The notes under the pieces: generated by a model
The model's database searches: none
The model's input: the letters and a program-made list of their open reading frames with translations, nothing else
What the model was told of the DNA's origin: nothing
DNA from: Rhizobium brockwellii
Lineage (GTDB): Bacteria > Pseudomonadota > Alphaproteobacteria > Rhizobiales > Rhizobiaceae
Assembly (NCBI RefSeq): GCF_000769405.2
Contig: NZ_CP053441.1
Location: 1 to 64,000, forward strand
Length of the DNA stretch: 64,000 bases
Reading direction: 5' to 3'
Part shown: positions 43,712 to 52,480 of the stretch, piece by piece
Layout of the letters: every line of letters starts with the position of its first letter
Numbering within the stretch: position 1 is the first letter of the stretch
Translations under genes and position numbers: made by a program

Positions 43712-45043
43712 ATGGCTACAACATCGCATTACGGACCGTCGTCGTCGTCGCTGGAACGCGACGCGCGGCGCATTCACGACGACAAACCGGTTTCGCCTGG
43801 TAGTATCGCCATCGGCGTGGTGATCGGCCGCATGTCGGAATTCTTCGATTTCTTCGTTTATGGCCTCGCTTCGGTCCTGGTCTTTCCACAGCTGATCTTC
43901 CCCTTCGCGCCGGACAGGCTGACGGGCACGCTCTATTCCTTCGCCATCTTCTCGCTGGCCTTCCTGGCCCGCCCGGTCGGCTCCGTGGTCTTCATGACGA
44001 TCGACCGGCTGTACGGCCGCGGCACCAAGCTGACGATCGCGCTCTTCCTGCTCGGCGGCTCCACCGCCTCGATCGCCTTCCTGCCGGGTTACGAGGAGAT
44101 CGGCGCCTGGTCGATCGCATTGCTGGCGCTTTTTCGTCTCGGCCAGGGCTTCGCGCTCGGCGGCGCCTGGGACGGCCTTGCCTCGCTGCTCGCGCTCAAC
44201 GCGCCGGCCAGGCACCGCGGCTGGTATGCGATGATCCCGCAGCTCGGCGCGCCGATCGGCTTTGCGCTGGCCAGCACCCTCTTCGGTTATTTCGTCGCCA
44301 ATCTTTCCAGCGAGGATTTCCTCTCCTGGGGTTGGCGTTATCCATTCTTCGTCGCCTTCGCGATCAACGTCGTGGCGCTGTTTGCGCGGTTGCGGCTCGT
44401 CATGACGAAGGAGTTCGGCACGCTGCTTGAGCAGCATGAGCTGGAAGCAGCCCCCATCCTCGACGTGCTACGCGTCCACGGCCGCGACATCCTGATCGGC
44501 GCCTTCGTGCCGCTCGCGAGTTTTGCCATGTTCCACCTCGTCACCATCTTTCCGCTCGGCTGGATGAGCCTTTACGGCAACCAGCCGATCGGCGCCTTCA
44601 TGGTGGTGCAGGTGATCGGCGCCGCGGTCGGCATCCTCACGATCATCGCCTCGGGCCTGATCGCCGACCGTATCGGCCGGCGCGCCCAGCTTGCCATCTG
44701 CGCCGTCATCATCGCTATCTTCAGCTTTATCGGGCCGAGTCTGATCGCATCCGGCAACAGCGGCCATGACGCTTTCGTCATCATCGGCTTCGGGGTGCTT
44801 GGTCTTTCCTTCGGCCAGGCGACCGGCTCGATCTCGTCCCGCTTCGGCCGCGGCTACCGTTATACCGGTGCGGCCTTCACCTCGGATCTGGCCTGGTTGA
44901 TCGGCGCGGGTTTTGCGCCGCTGGTGGCACTCAGCCTTTCCAGCCGCTTCGGCCTGACCTTCGTCGGCTACTACCTGCTGTCCGGCGCCATCTGCACACT
45001 TGCGGCCCTCGCCTTCAGCAGGGCGCTGGAGCAACGCGAATAG
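43712..45043 (+). CDS. MFS transporter, metabolite:H+ symporter type
   Basis: A 443-residue transporter with twelve predicted helices. The first helix pair (GRMSEFFDFFVYGLASVLVFPQ, LARPVGSVVFMTIDRLYGRG) has the fingerprint of the metabolite:H+ symporter subgroup (sugar porter-like, as in ProP/KgtP/ShiA relatives). The start ATG 43712 is preceded by GGGAGG; an upstream in-frame ATG at 43679 is not supported. It is divergent from cyoABCD and may share its control region. The small antitoxin-like gene starts 17 bases after its stop. Substrate unknown. Confidence 0.88.
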   Translation: MATTSHYGPSSSSLERDARRIHDDKPVSPGSIAIGVVIGRMSEFFDFFVYGLASVLVFPQLIFPFAPDRLTGTLYSFAIFSLAFLARPVGSVVFMTIDRLYGRGTKLTIALFLLGGSTASIAFLPGYEEIGAWSIALLALFRLGQGFALGGAWDGLASLLALNAPARHRGWYAMIPQLGAPIGFALASTLFGYFVANLSSEDFLSWGWRYPFFVAFAINVVALFARLRLVMTKEFGTLLEQHELEAAPILDVLRVHGRDILIGAFVPLASFAMFHLVTIFPLGWMSLYGNQPIGAFMVVQVIGAAVGILTIIASGLIADRIGRRAQLAICAVIIAIFSFIGPSLIASGNSGHDAFVIIGFGVLGLSFGQATGSISSRFGRGYRYTGAAFTSDLAWLIGAGFAPLVALSLSSRFGLTFVGYYLLSGAICTLAALAFSRALEQRE

Positions 45044-45060
45044 GACTTTGCGAGGAAGCC

Positions 45061-45276
45061 ATGCCTGGGAGAGACGTGAGACCGGGTAGTGCCCAGGCTT
45101 TGCGGCGCACCCACGAGGCGGCGGCATACGAGAGATGGTTTCTCGAACGGGTTGGGGAAGCGATCCGGGAAGCCGATGCTCCCAACGCCATCTGGATCCC
45201 GCACGAAGTCATTAAGGAAGAGATGGTGCGAGAACGTGCCGAGTTGCTTGCCTTGCTCACGCACGAGGGCAAGTGA
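45061..45276 (+). CDS. Antitoxin-like stability determinant, orphan
   Basis: A 71-residue helical protein with the pattern AAAYERWFLERVGEAI...IPHEVIKEEM, which resembles the short antitoxins (stability determinants, ParD/StbD-like) encoded just before a ParE/RelE toxin, where the common form is YDRWFRAKVxxAL...IPHDEVMAEM. GAGGAA precedes the ATG, so it is likely translated. The expected toxin gene is missing: only 35 bases follow before the convergent cNMP-binding gene. It may be the remnant of a toxin-antitoxin pair, or act as an anti-toxin for a distant toxin. Confidence is moderate because it is short. Confidence 0.6.
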   Translation: MPGRDVRPGSAQALRRTHEAAAYERWFLERVGEAIREADAPNAIWIPHEVIKEEMVRERAELLALLTHEGK

Positions 45277-45311
45277 GGATCGTTTGGTCACCCAAATCCT
45301 ATAGCTGAATC

Positions 45312-45821
45312 CTATTGCGCCATTTGCGGCTGCTTGGCCGCCCGGGCCGCGGTCAGTTCCGCGGTGGTGTGGTTCAGACGGTCGGCCAGCACTCGCATGA
45401 TTTCCACGGCCATCTCCGGAAAATCGCTGAGCAGCTTCAGGAAGTGTTCCTTGCTGATGCGCAGCACCTCGAGCGGCGAGGTGGCGCGCACCGTCGCCGT
45501 GCGCGAGACATCGCAGAGAATGGCGATTTCGCCGACGATGGAATTGGGTTCGACATCTGCGACCTTGATCTCGCCGGCCGGTGAGGCGACGACGATATCG
45601 GCCGTACCCGTAAGGATGACATAGGCGGCATCACCGACATCGCCCTGATGGAAGAGGTCCTGTCCGGCCTTGTAGGTCATTCGGTCGGAGGTAAACGCCA
45701 AAAGCTTGAGCTTTGCTGGCGCAATCCTTGAAAAGATCGGCACCCTTCGCAACATTTCGACTTCGTCTCTCAACAGCATGAGCGTTTCAATCCCCTGACG
45801 CAGGTCCACAGGACCAGGCAT
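45312..45821 (-). CDS. Stand-alone cyclic-nucleotide-binding protein
   Basis: A 169-residue protein consisting of one cNMP-binding beta-roll (about residues 30-145) with no DNA-binding domain after it, so it is not a CRP-type transcription factor. The phosphate-binding cassette is present: GEIAILCDVSRTATVRA, with the Glu and the Arg that contact the ribose and phosphate of cAMP or cGMP in this family. ATG 45821 has GGAG spaced seven bases; a GTG at 45854 is less likely. It is separated from the pseudo-ABC gene by about 58 bases and lies downstream in the same direction, so a sensor role for that protein is plausible (inference). Confidence 0.88.
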   Translation of the reverse strand: MPGPVDLRQGIETLMLLRDEVEMLRRVPIFSRIAPAKLKLLAFTSDRMTYKAGQDLFHQGDVGDAAYVILTGTADIVVASPAGEIKVADVEPNSIVGEIAILCDVSRTATVRATSPLEVLRISKEHFLKLLSDFPEMAVEIMRVLADRLNHTTAELTAARAAKQPQMAQ

Positions 45822-45879
45822 CTTCAAACTCCGAGGCGTTCCCATCGGGAACACCCACCATCGCCGCCCCTATAGAATA

Positions 45880-48594
45880 TTACGATAACAGTTCCTTGAA
45901 CATCCCGTTTTTCTCGGAAAGTTCCGGATAGTTTCCGGCTTCCGCCAATCCGCCGCGGTCGAAGAGCAGGATCCGGTCGAACATCTCTGCCAGCCGGGCA
46001 TTGGAGAGCACCCAGATGATCGCCGGCCGATGGCCTTCCTCGTGCAGGTTCTCGATGATGTTGCGGGTGATCTGATCCTGAACGCGCTGGTCGAGCGCCG
46101 ACAGCGGCCGGTTGAAGATGAAATAATCCGAGCGCTTCAATAGCGCGCGGGCCAGGTTCAGCTTCTGCCGCTGCACCATGGTCAGCCGTTTGCCGCCGGA
46201 GCCGACGTCGAATTCGAGGCCGATCGACAGCACGTCGTCATAAAGGTCGAGCGCATCGAAGAGTTCGCCCATGATGCCGCGGAGGCGGTCGGAGGCGTCG
46301 GCCTGCTGATAGGCGATACGGCCGAAAAGCACGTTGTCCATCAGGCTTGCCGACGGCGTGAAACGCTCGGCGTCGTAGCGCTCGATCAGCTCGGCGAGAT
46401 CGGCCGGAATATGTTCGTGGAACTGCTTGCGGGCGCTGACGATCTTGTCCATGAGCTCGTTCGTCAGCAAGCCGAAGCGGTGGCGCGGCTCGATATAGGC
46501 AAAACTCAGCCGGATGATGGCCGAACGCTCCTCAGGCGTGGCGTCCTCGAAGCGGCGGCTTTGCAGCTTCTGCAGCAGCGCCTGGTAGGTCGGAATGTCG
46601 TCCGCCGTCATGAAGGTCAGCTGCTGGAAGAAAGGATGGTCCGGCGGCAGGTCGTGGAAGAGTTCCACCGCGTTCTCGGCGATCTCGAGGCCCATGTCGT
46701 AGAGATCGGTGCTGAGGCCGGTCTCACGGAATAGCTGCTGGAAATAGGGATGCGCAGCAAGCCTGCGGTTGGTCATCAAAGGCCGCTTCATCGTGCCGAA
46801 GAGCAGGTTCTCGCCAACCGTCGCCTGGGCGTTATAGGCGTCGAAATCGAAAGGCACGACGATCGTGTCGAGCCCCTCGTCGCGCAGCCGGTCCCTGAGC
46901 GAGGCGCGTAGCGCCACGACGTGGTCGCCGAGCGCCACGTGCACGTCTGTGTTGACGGTCGAGCGCAGCGCCAGATCGAGGATGTCCTGCGAGATCAGGA
47001 CGGCGTCGAGCACCGGGCGGATCGCTTTCAGAATGTCCTCGGGCCCACTGGCGCCGGCGGCCTTGTAGTCCACCCAGTCGCTATTGAGGTCGAGCGTCGG
47101 ATTGCCGGCCTTCTCCGCCTCGGCGGAATGCCATTTATACTCCAGCGCTTCCCGCTCGTCGTAAACCGGATCGGTCATCGGCGCATGTTTCAGGCCGTAG
47201 AGCAGATTGCTGGCGAGCGTGCCGTGAAAGAAGAAGGTGTCGGACGAGGCATAGGAGATCCGCCGGCCGGTGATCGATTCCGGCATGTCCAGCAGATCGC
47301 GGCCGTCGATGGTGATGCGGCCGGAGTCCGGCCAGACCATGCGGCCGAGCGCTTCGGCGAAGGCTTCGGCGCCGCTGCCGTTCGGCCCGACGATCGCCAC
47401 CGTCTCGTTCGGCTTGATCTCGACGGAGACGTGGTCGACAAGGCGGGCGCCGCTGTCGTCGGAGAGCGACAGGTTGGTGACGACGAACGCGCCCGTCAGC
47501 GCGCCGACCGGGGCGGTCGCGAGTTCCTGGATGCGGCTGTCGATCAGTGGCTCGACATTGAACTGCTCATAGACCTGCTGGTACTTCACCTGCACGTCCT
47601 GGCGCATCTGGTCCCAGTCGATCAGTTCCTTCAGCGGACCGGGCAGGTCCTTGTAGGCTGATATGACGGCGACGAGCTGGCCGATGTCGAGCCGGCCCTG
47701 CAGCGCCAGGTAGCCGCCGATCGCGTAAAACAGGAAAGGCGTGACCTGAGCGAGGAAATTGTTGATGAACTTCACCAGGAACTTCCACTGGTAAAGGTCG
47801 TAGCGGATCGAGAAGATCCGGCCGAGTCGCGAGGCGATGTCGGCGCGTTCGAGGTTTGATGTGTCGTTGCCGTGGATCGTGCCGATGCCGTCGACGATTT
47901 CGCCGACGCGACCGGAGAGCTCGCGCGCCGTTAGCTGCCGCTGGCGACCGAGATCCAGCAGGCGCTTGCGCATGCGGGGAATGACGATGGCCTGGACGCC
48001 GACGATGCCGGCGGCGATCATGCCGAGCCAGAAATTTTGCACAATGATGAAGGCGAGAGCCGTGATCGCCTGGCCGCCGAGAAGGGCAGGGGAGACGAAG
48101 GCATCGCCGGTGAAGCCGCCCATCGGCTCCACCTCGTCCTTGATCATGGTGGCGATTTCGGCCGATTTCACCCGCTTGAAGTGAATGGGCGGAAAACGCA
48201 GCACCCGGTCGATCAGCTCGAAGCGGATACGGCGCAGCATGCGCTCGCCGAGCCGGCCTTTATAGGTGTTGATGTAGAACTTGAAGAGGCCGTTCAGCAC
48301 CACCAGCGCCAGAAACACCAGGCTGAGGGCCATCAGCATCTGGAAGCGGTTGAGCTGCAACCCTTGAAAGAATTCGACATGGCCGATCAGCGGCAGGTCG
48401 TAGGCAATGTGCATAAAAGTCTGCGTTGCGCCCGGACCTTCGAAGCCGTCACCCTGGATCGGTCCGTTGACGATCTGCTTCGGCAGGTCGAAGGACAAGA
48501 AGTAGGGGACCATCGAGGCGGCGACGACAGCCAGAATCCACAGCTGCTGCAGCCGCGTGTTCTTCCAGATGTAGCGGGCGAGGCTTTTTTCCAT
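45880..48594 (-). CDS. Pseudo-ABC exporter with inserted region and inactive NBD
   Basis: A 904-residue protein with an ABC exporter membrane domain (about residues 15-330) followed by a nucleotide-binding domain whose catalytic motifs are lost. Walker A reads GPNGSGAEA (Ala for the Lys, residues 403-411), the signature LSGGQ is LTMVQ (804-808), Walker B is FIFNRPLSALD (825-835, no Asp-Glu) and the H-loop His is replaced (VLSNA). About 300 residues are inserted between the Q-loop region and the signature. Within it the segment after the Q-loop occurs three times: SNLLYG (462-467), ENLLFG (595-600), DNVLFG (753-758). The frame is intact, so the protein is probably used, but ATP hydrolysis by the classical mechanism is unlikely. 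The neighbours are glycosyltransferases and a cNMP-binding protein. Confidence 0.85.
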   Translation of the reverse strand: MEKSLARYIWKNTRLQQLWILAVVAASMVPYFLSFDLPKQIVNGPIQGDGFEGPGATQTFMHIAYDLPLIGHVEFFQGLQLNRFQMLMALSLVFLALVVLNGLFKFYINTYKGRLGERMLRRIRFELIDRVLRFPPIHFKRVKSAEIATMIKDEVEPMGGFTGDAFVSPALLGGQAITALAFIIVQNFWLGMIAAGIVGVQAIVIPRMRKRLLDLGRQRQLTARELSGRVGEIVDGIGTIHGNDTSNLERADIASRLGRIFSIRYDLYQWKFLVKFINNFLAQVTPFLFYAIGGYLALQGRLDIGQLVAVISAYKDLPGPLKELIDWDQMRQDVQVKYQQVYEQFNVEPLIDSRIQELATAPVGALTGAFVVTNLSLSDDSGARLVDHVSVEIKPNETVAIVGPNGSGAEAFAEALGRMVWPDSGRITIDGRDLLDMPESITGRRISYASSDTFFFHGTLASNLLYGLKHAPMTDPVYDEREALEYKWHSAEAEKAGNPTLDLNSDWVDYKAAGASGPEDILKAIRPVLDAVLISQDILDLALRSTVNTDVHVALGDHVVALRASLRDRLRDEGLDTIVVPFDFDAYNAQATVGENLLFGTMKRPLMTNRRLAAHPYFQQLFRETGLSTDLYDMGLEIAENAVELFHDLPPDHPFFQQLTFMTADDIPTYQALLQKLQSRRFEDATPEERSAIIRLSFAYIEPRHRFGLLTNELMDKIVSARKQFHEHIPADLAELIERYDAERFTPSASLMDNVLFGRIAYQQADASDRLRGIMGELFDALDLYDDVLSIGLEFDVGSGGKRLTMVQRQKLNLARALLKRSDYFIFNRPLSALDQRVQDQITRNIIENLHEEGHRPAIIWVLSNARLAEMFDRILLFDRGGLAEAGNYPELSEKNGMFKELLS

Positions 48595-48776
48595 GGCTAA
48601 CCGTCAGCTTGCTGGGAAATTCCGGGGGCGCGATCCGGGCGCCGGGACGGGGAGGGATCTTAAGAACAGGATCATGCAGCCGGACCGCCGATATCGCAAT
48701 GAAAACAAGGCGAAAGGACCGGCTTCAAAAGTGCCGATTCTCGCCTGAACATTGCTTATACCACAGGAATTTTGGA

Positions 48777-49922
48777 TTAGGCGAGGGATTCGGCAATCAT
48801 GGAGCGAATGATGAGGGCGGTTTTCTCCGCCCCATCGAGGTCGAGCGAGACCGGCCCCCGTGGCTGTGCGGCGAGCGCCTTTTCCACCGCCTCTTTCACA
48901 TGGCCCGCCGTCAGTCCGGTTTCCGGCAGAATATCGGCGAGGCCGAGCGCCTGCAGCCGTTCGGCGCGCACCGTCTGCTCGGTCTCACCACCGGCGACGA
49001 AAGGGATGAGGATCGCCCGGCATTCGGTGCGCAGCAGGTCGCCGACCGTGTTGTAACCTGCCTGCGAGATCGACACCTTGGCGCCGCGCAGCAGCGAGGG
49101 AAAATCCTTGCGGAAGCGCACCAGCGTCACATTCGGGGCCGCGTCCTCAGACAGCGCGGCGAAATCGGCCTCCGGCAGGTTCGGGCCAGCGACCAGCAGC
49201 CAGCGAAGATCGTCCGGTAGCAGCGCTGCCGCCTCTTTTGCCGCGCCGATCAGCGCGGCGCCGACCGCGCCGCCGCCCGCCGATGCGATGATGTCGAATG
49301 TCTCGGTCGGTTCGGGCGCCGGCGGGGCTGCGACGAGGCCGGTATAACGCAGCCTGTCGGCGATCTCGGCTGTCAGCGGGAAGGTGTCCTCAAGCCTGAC
49401 GAAACCGGGATCGCCATGGACGAGCACGGCATCGAAATGATCCTTGACCAGTGTGGCGGTCTCCGCGTCGCGGCCGGCCTTGCGGTTTTGCTGCAGGATG
49501 TCGCGCACCGAACTTAGAAGTTTCGGCCGCGGCTCGGCCTTGTCGATCGCCTCGAGCAGCGGCAGCAGTTCGAAGCGCATCTGTCGCCGGCCGAACGGGA
49601 AGGCTTCGATGATGACGACATCGGGCCTTGCGGCATGAAAGGCATCGAGCAGCAGCTGGCGGCGGGCATGGAGGAAGTCCTCGCCGGCCGGCCGGCCATC
49701 GGCATCGGCGAGACCGGAGAAACCGGCATTGCTGGCAACGACCGCCGGCAAGGCCACGGTCTTCACGCCTTCGCCGGGAAAGCCCGGCACCGGCAGGCCG
49801 CCGGTCACGACAGTGACGTCAAAACCGTCCCTGACCAGCGCGTTGGCGATGCGGCTGGCGCGGGCTATGTGGCCGATGCCGAGCAAGTGCTGGACGTAGA
49901 AGAAAATGCGCGGTGCCGTCAT
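48777..49922 (-). CDS. GT28-like glycosyltransferase A
   Basis: A 381-residue glycosyltransferase with the GT-B fold: N-terminal FFYVQHLLGIGHIARASRIANAL (acceptor-side glycine motif GIGH) and C-terminal donor site VSISQAGYNTVGDLLRTE...PFVAGGETEQTVRAERLQALG, as in MurG and UGT enzymes. It begins at ATG 49922, overlapping the GT4 stop by four bases, with AAGG behind it. It is related to glycosyltransferase B at 51176 (both have G-x-GH...R and QAGYNT/MGGYNT signatures). It probably adds a sugar from a nucleotide donor to a lipid- or wall-linked acceptor; substrate unknown. Confidence 0.88.
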   Translation of the reverse strand: MTAPRIFFYVQHLLGIGHIARASRIANALVRDGFDVTVVTGGLPVPGFPGEGVKTVALPAVVASNAGFSGLADADGRPAGEDFLHARRQLLLDAFHAARPDVVIIEAFPFGRRQMRFELLPLLEAIDKAEPRPKLLSSVRDILQQNRKAGRDAETATLVKDHFDAVLVHGDPGFVRLEDTFPLTAEIADRLRYTGLVAAPPAPEPTETFDIIASAGGGAVGAALIGAAKEAAALLPDDLRWLLVAGPNLPEADFAALSEDAAPNVTLVRFRKDFPSLLRGAKVSISQAGYNTVGDLLRTECRAILIPFVAGGETEQTVRAERLQALGLADILPETGLTAGHVKEAVEKALAAQPRGPVSLDLDGAEKTALIIRSMIAESLA

Positions 49923-51166
49923 GACGCCTTCTGCCATTCGGCCTCGAACAGGCCGGTGAGCTGTCTGATGCTGGAGTGATAGTCGAAATATTGGCGCACC
50001 TGGTGTTCGGCGGCATCGCCGAGCCGCTTGCGCAGCGCCGGGTCGCGGATCGCCGCCTCCAGCGCCTCGGCGAGCTTCGTCGGGTCGTCCGGCGGCACGA
50101 CGAGGCCGTTTTCACCGTTCTTCAGGAGTTCCGGTACGCCGGATACTTCGGTCGAGAGGCAGACGAGCCGCTGGCTGGAGGCCTCGACCAGGACGTTCGG
50201 CAAGCCGTCGCGGTCGCCGTTGGCAGCGATCCGGCAGGCGAGCGCGAAGAGGTCGGCGCGGCGGTAATGATCGAGCACGTCTTCCTGGGCCATGGCGCCC
50301 TTCCAGACGATGCGGCCGGAGATGCCGAGTTCGTTGGCCATCGCCTTCAGTTTCGCAAGCTCCTCGCCGCCGCCGATATGGTCCATGCGCCATTGAAGGT
50401 CGGCGGGCAACAGCGCAAGCGCGCGCAGCAGCACGTCGTAGCCCTTCTTCTCGACGGCGCGGCCGACGCTGAGGATGAAGGCCGGATCGTCGGGGTCGCT
50501 GCCGGTCCGGTCCGAACGCTCGCCGGCAAAATGGCCGAAGCGGGCGAGATCGAGACCGTGGTAACTCAAGTGCACGGCCTCCTTGCGTGACGTCAGCGTG
50601 CGCATATGGTCGTAGCCTGTCCTGGTGCAGGTGACGGTCCAGCGGGCGCTGCCGAGTTTCTCGTTCAGCTCCCAGTCGGGAGACGTCCATATGTCCTTGG
50701 CGTGCGCCGAACAGGTCCAGGGCGTGCCCGTGAGGATGCTCGCATATTCCGTCACCGAAGCCGGCGTGTGGATGAAATGGGCATGCAGCCATTCGCCCTC
50801 GTCCGGCCATTCGCGCCCCAGCACTAGCGCCTGTCCGAGGCGGCGGAAGCGGTTGCGGGAGACGTCGCGCTTGAGGTCGGCGAGGAAGCGTTTCATCAGC
50901 GCCTTGAAGCCGGGTTTGGAGAGGCCGGCGATGAGGCCCTTCAGCACTCGGATCGGCTCTTCGTGCAGATATTCCGGCAGATAGACGACGCGCGCCCGGA
51001 TCTCGTCATGCACGGGATGGCGCTTCTTGTCGGTCGGCCGGCGCATCGAAATCAGCGTGAGGTCGAAGCCGGCCTTTTCGAGGCCGAGCAGTTCCTGGGC
51101 GATGAAGGTTTCCGAAAGGCGGGGATAGCCTTTCAGCACGACGAGGATCTTGCGGCGTGGCGGCAA
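49919..51166 (-). CDS. GT4-family glycosyltransferase
   Basis: A 415-residue GT-B enzyme of the GT4 group. YPRLSETFIAQELLGLEKAGFD at the N-terminus is typical of exopolysaccharide and lipopolysaccharide enzymes, and the donor-binding end has DGLPNVLVEASSQRLVCLSTEVSGVPELL, in which the first Glu of the E-x7-E motif is Asp. It is located between the two GT28-like genes: nine bases after the upstream gene and overlapping the next by four, so the three form a translation-coupled trio. Confidence 0.9.
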   Translation of the reverse strand: MPPRRKILVVLKGYPRLSETFIAQELLGLEKAGFDLTLISMRRPTDKKRHPVHDEIRARVVYLPEYLHEEPIRVLKGLIAGLSKPGFKALMKRFLADLKRDVSRNRFRRLGQALVLGREWPDEGEWLHAHFIHTPASVTEYASILTGTPWTCSAHAKDIWTSPDWELNEKLGSARWTVTCTRTGYDHMRTLTSRKEAVHLSYHGLDLARFGHFAGERSDRTGSDPDDPAFILSVGRAVEKKGYDVLLRALALLPADLQWRMDHIGGGEELAKLKAMANELGISGRIVWKGAMAQEDVLDHYRRADLFALACRIAANGDRDGLPNVLVEASSQRLVCLSTEVSGVPELLKNGENGLVVPPDDPTKLAEALEAAIRDPALRKRLGDAAEHQVRQYFDYHSSIRQLTGLFEAEWQKAS

Positions 51167-51175
51167 GGCTGTGCC

Positions 51176-52384
51176 CTATTCCGCGCCGACGAGGGAAAGG
51201 TGGCTGCCGCGGCCGTCGATCCAGCGACCGACGGTCTGCGAGATATGGTCCAGTCCTTCGAGACGCATATTGCCGCCGCTCTTCGACGGTGGCTGACGGG
51301 AGGGCAGGCGCTTCAGCGCTTCGGCCATGATGGTCGGATCGACCGATTGTTCCGGCAGCAGCATGTCGACGAGGCCGAGTTCGCTCGCGCGTTGGGCGCG
51401 TAGCAGTTGCTCCTCGCGTGGCTTGACACGCGGCACGATGAGGGCCGGCTTGTCGAAGGAGAGGATCTCGCAATAGGTGTTATAACCGCCCATGGCGACG
51501 ACGCCGGTCGCGCCGTCGATCAGCTCTTCCATGTGGTTGTCGAATTCGATCACCTCGATATAGGGGATGGCTTCCCCCTTCTGCACCAGCTTGGCGCGCT
51601 CGGCGGCCGGCATATAGGGGCCGAGCACGACGAGCGCCTTCTGCGTCAGCGTCGGATCGGCCTCGTAGGCGTTCATGACGTCATGGACGAGATCGGAGCC
51701 GTCGCCGCCGCCGCCTGTGGTGACGAGGATGTAATTGTCCTTTCGGGCGTTGATCGAGGTCTTGCCCCTGGAGACGCTGCGCTGCAGGAAGCCGACGAAA
51801 TCCATCTTCCGGCGCAGGCTGGCCGGCACGTCGAGGCCGATCAGCGGATCGTAGAAATCCGGCGGACCGTAAACCCAGACGCTGTCGTAATACTGGTCGA
51901 TCTTCTGCATGATGCTGTTCCTCTTCCACTCGGCCTCGAGCAGATGCGGCGCATCCATGATCTCGCGCAGGCCGAGCACCAGGACGGTGCCGCGGGCCTT
52001 GAGATAGGCGAGCGTATCCTCGACCTCGCCTTTCAGTCCCATCGGTTCCTTGTCGACGATGAAGATATCGGGCTGGAAGGTCTCGGCCGTGTGGCGAATG
52101 CTCGATTCGCGCATCTTCAGCGTCTCGTGCAGGTCGATATGGCTGGCGAGCGAGGTGTATTCGCCGTTGCGGAGCTTGATGACGCTCGGGATCTTCACGA
52201 AGTCGACACGGGCACGGTAGTCGAAGGCGCCGGCAATCGTGGCACCCGAAATGATCAGAATATTGAGGCCGCGATAATCCTCGACCAGCGCATGGGCGAT
52301 GGCGCGACAACGGCGCAGATGGCCGAGACCGAAAGTATCGTGGCTGTACATGAGGATGCGCGCATCTTCGAGACGTCTGGACAT
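51176..52384 (-). CDS. GT28-like glycosyltransferase B
   Basis: A 402-residue GT-B glycosyltransferase. N-terminal ILMYSHDTFGLGHLRRCRAIAHAL holds the GLGH motif and the C-terminal half includes GVVAMGGYNTYCEILSFDKPALIVPR...EQLLRAQRASELGL, the UGT/MurG-type donor site. It starts at ATG 52384 (MSRRLEDARI); the frame extends to 52426 without a credible N-terminus. It heads the three-gene glycosyltransferase set and follows the peptide-type permease at 52481 by less than 100 bases on the same strand. Confidence 0.88.
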   Translation of the reverse strand: MSRRLEDARILMYSHDTFGLGHLRRCRAIAHALVEDYRGLNILIISGATIAGAFDYRARVDFVKIPSVIKLRNGEYTSLASHIDLHETLKMRESSIRHTAETFQPDIFIVDKEPMGLKGEVEDTLAYLKARGTVLVLGLREIMDAPHLLEAEWKRNSIMQKIDQYYDSVWVYGPPDFYDPLIGLDVPASLRRKMDFVGFLQRSVSRGKTSINARKDNYILVTTGGGGDGSDLVHDVMNAYEADPTLTQKALVVLGPYMPAAERAKLVQKGEAIPYIEVIEFDNHMEELIDGATGVVAMGGYNTYCEILSFDKPALIVPRVKPREEQLLRAQRASELGLVDMLLPEQSVDPTIMAEALKRLPSRQPPSKSGGNMRLEGLDHISQTVGRWIDGRGSHLSLVGAE

Positions 52385-52480
52385 GGGCATCCCTTCTGGG
52401 GTCAGCAACATACTTAGTAACCCCACCGTCCGGAGGCCAAGAGGTGGGGGCGGTGCCGTGATGCGCCGCCGCGTTTCCTG

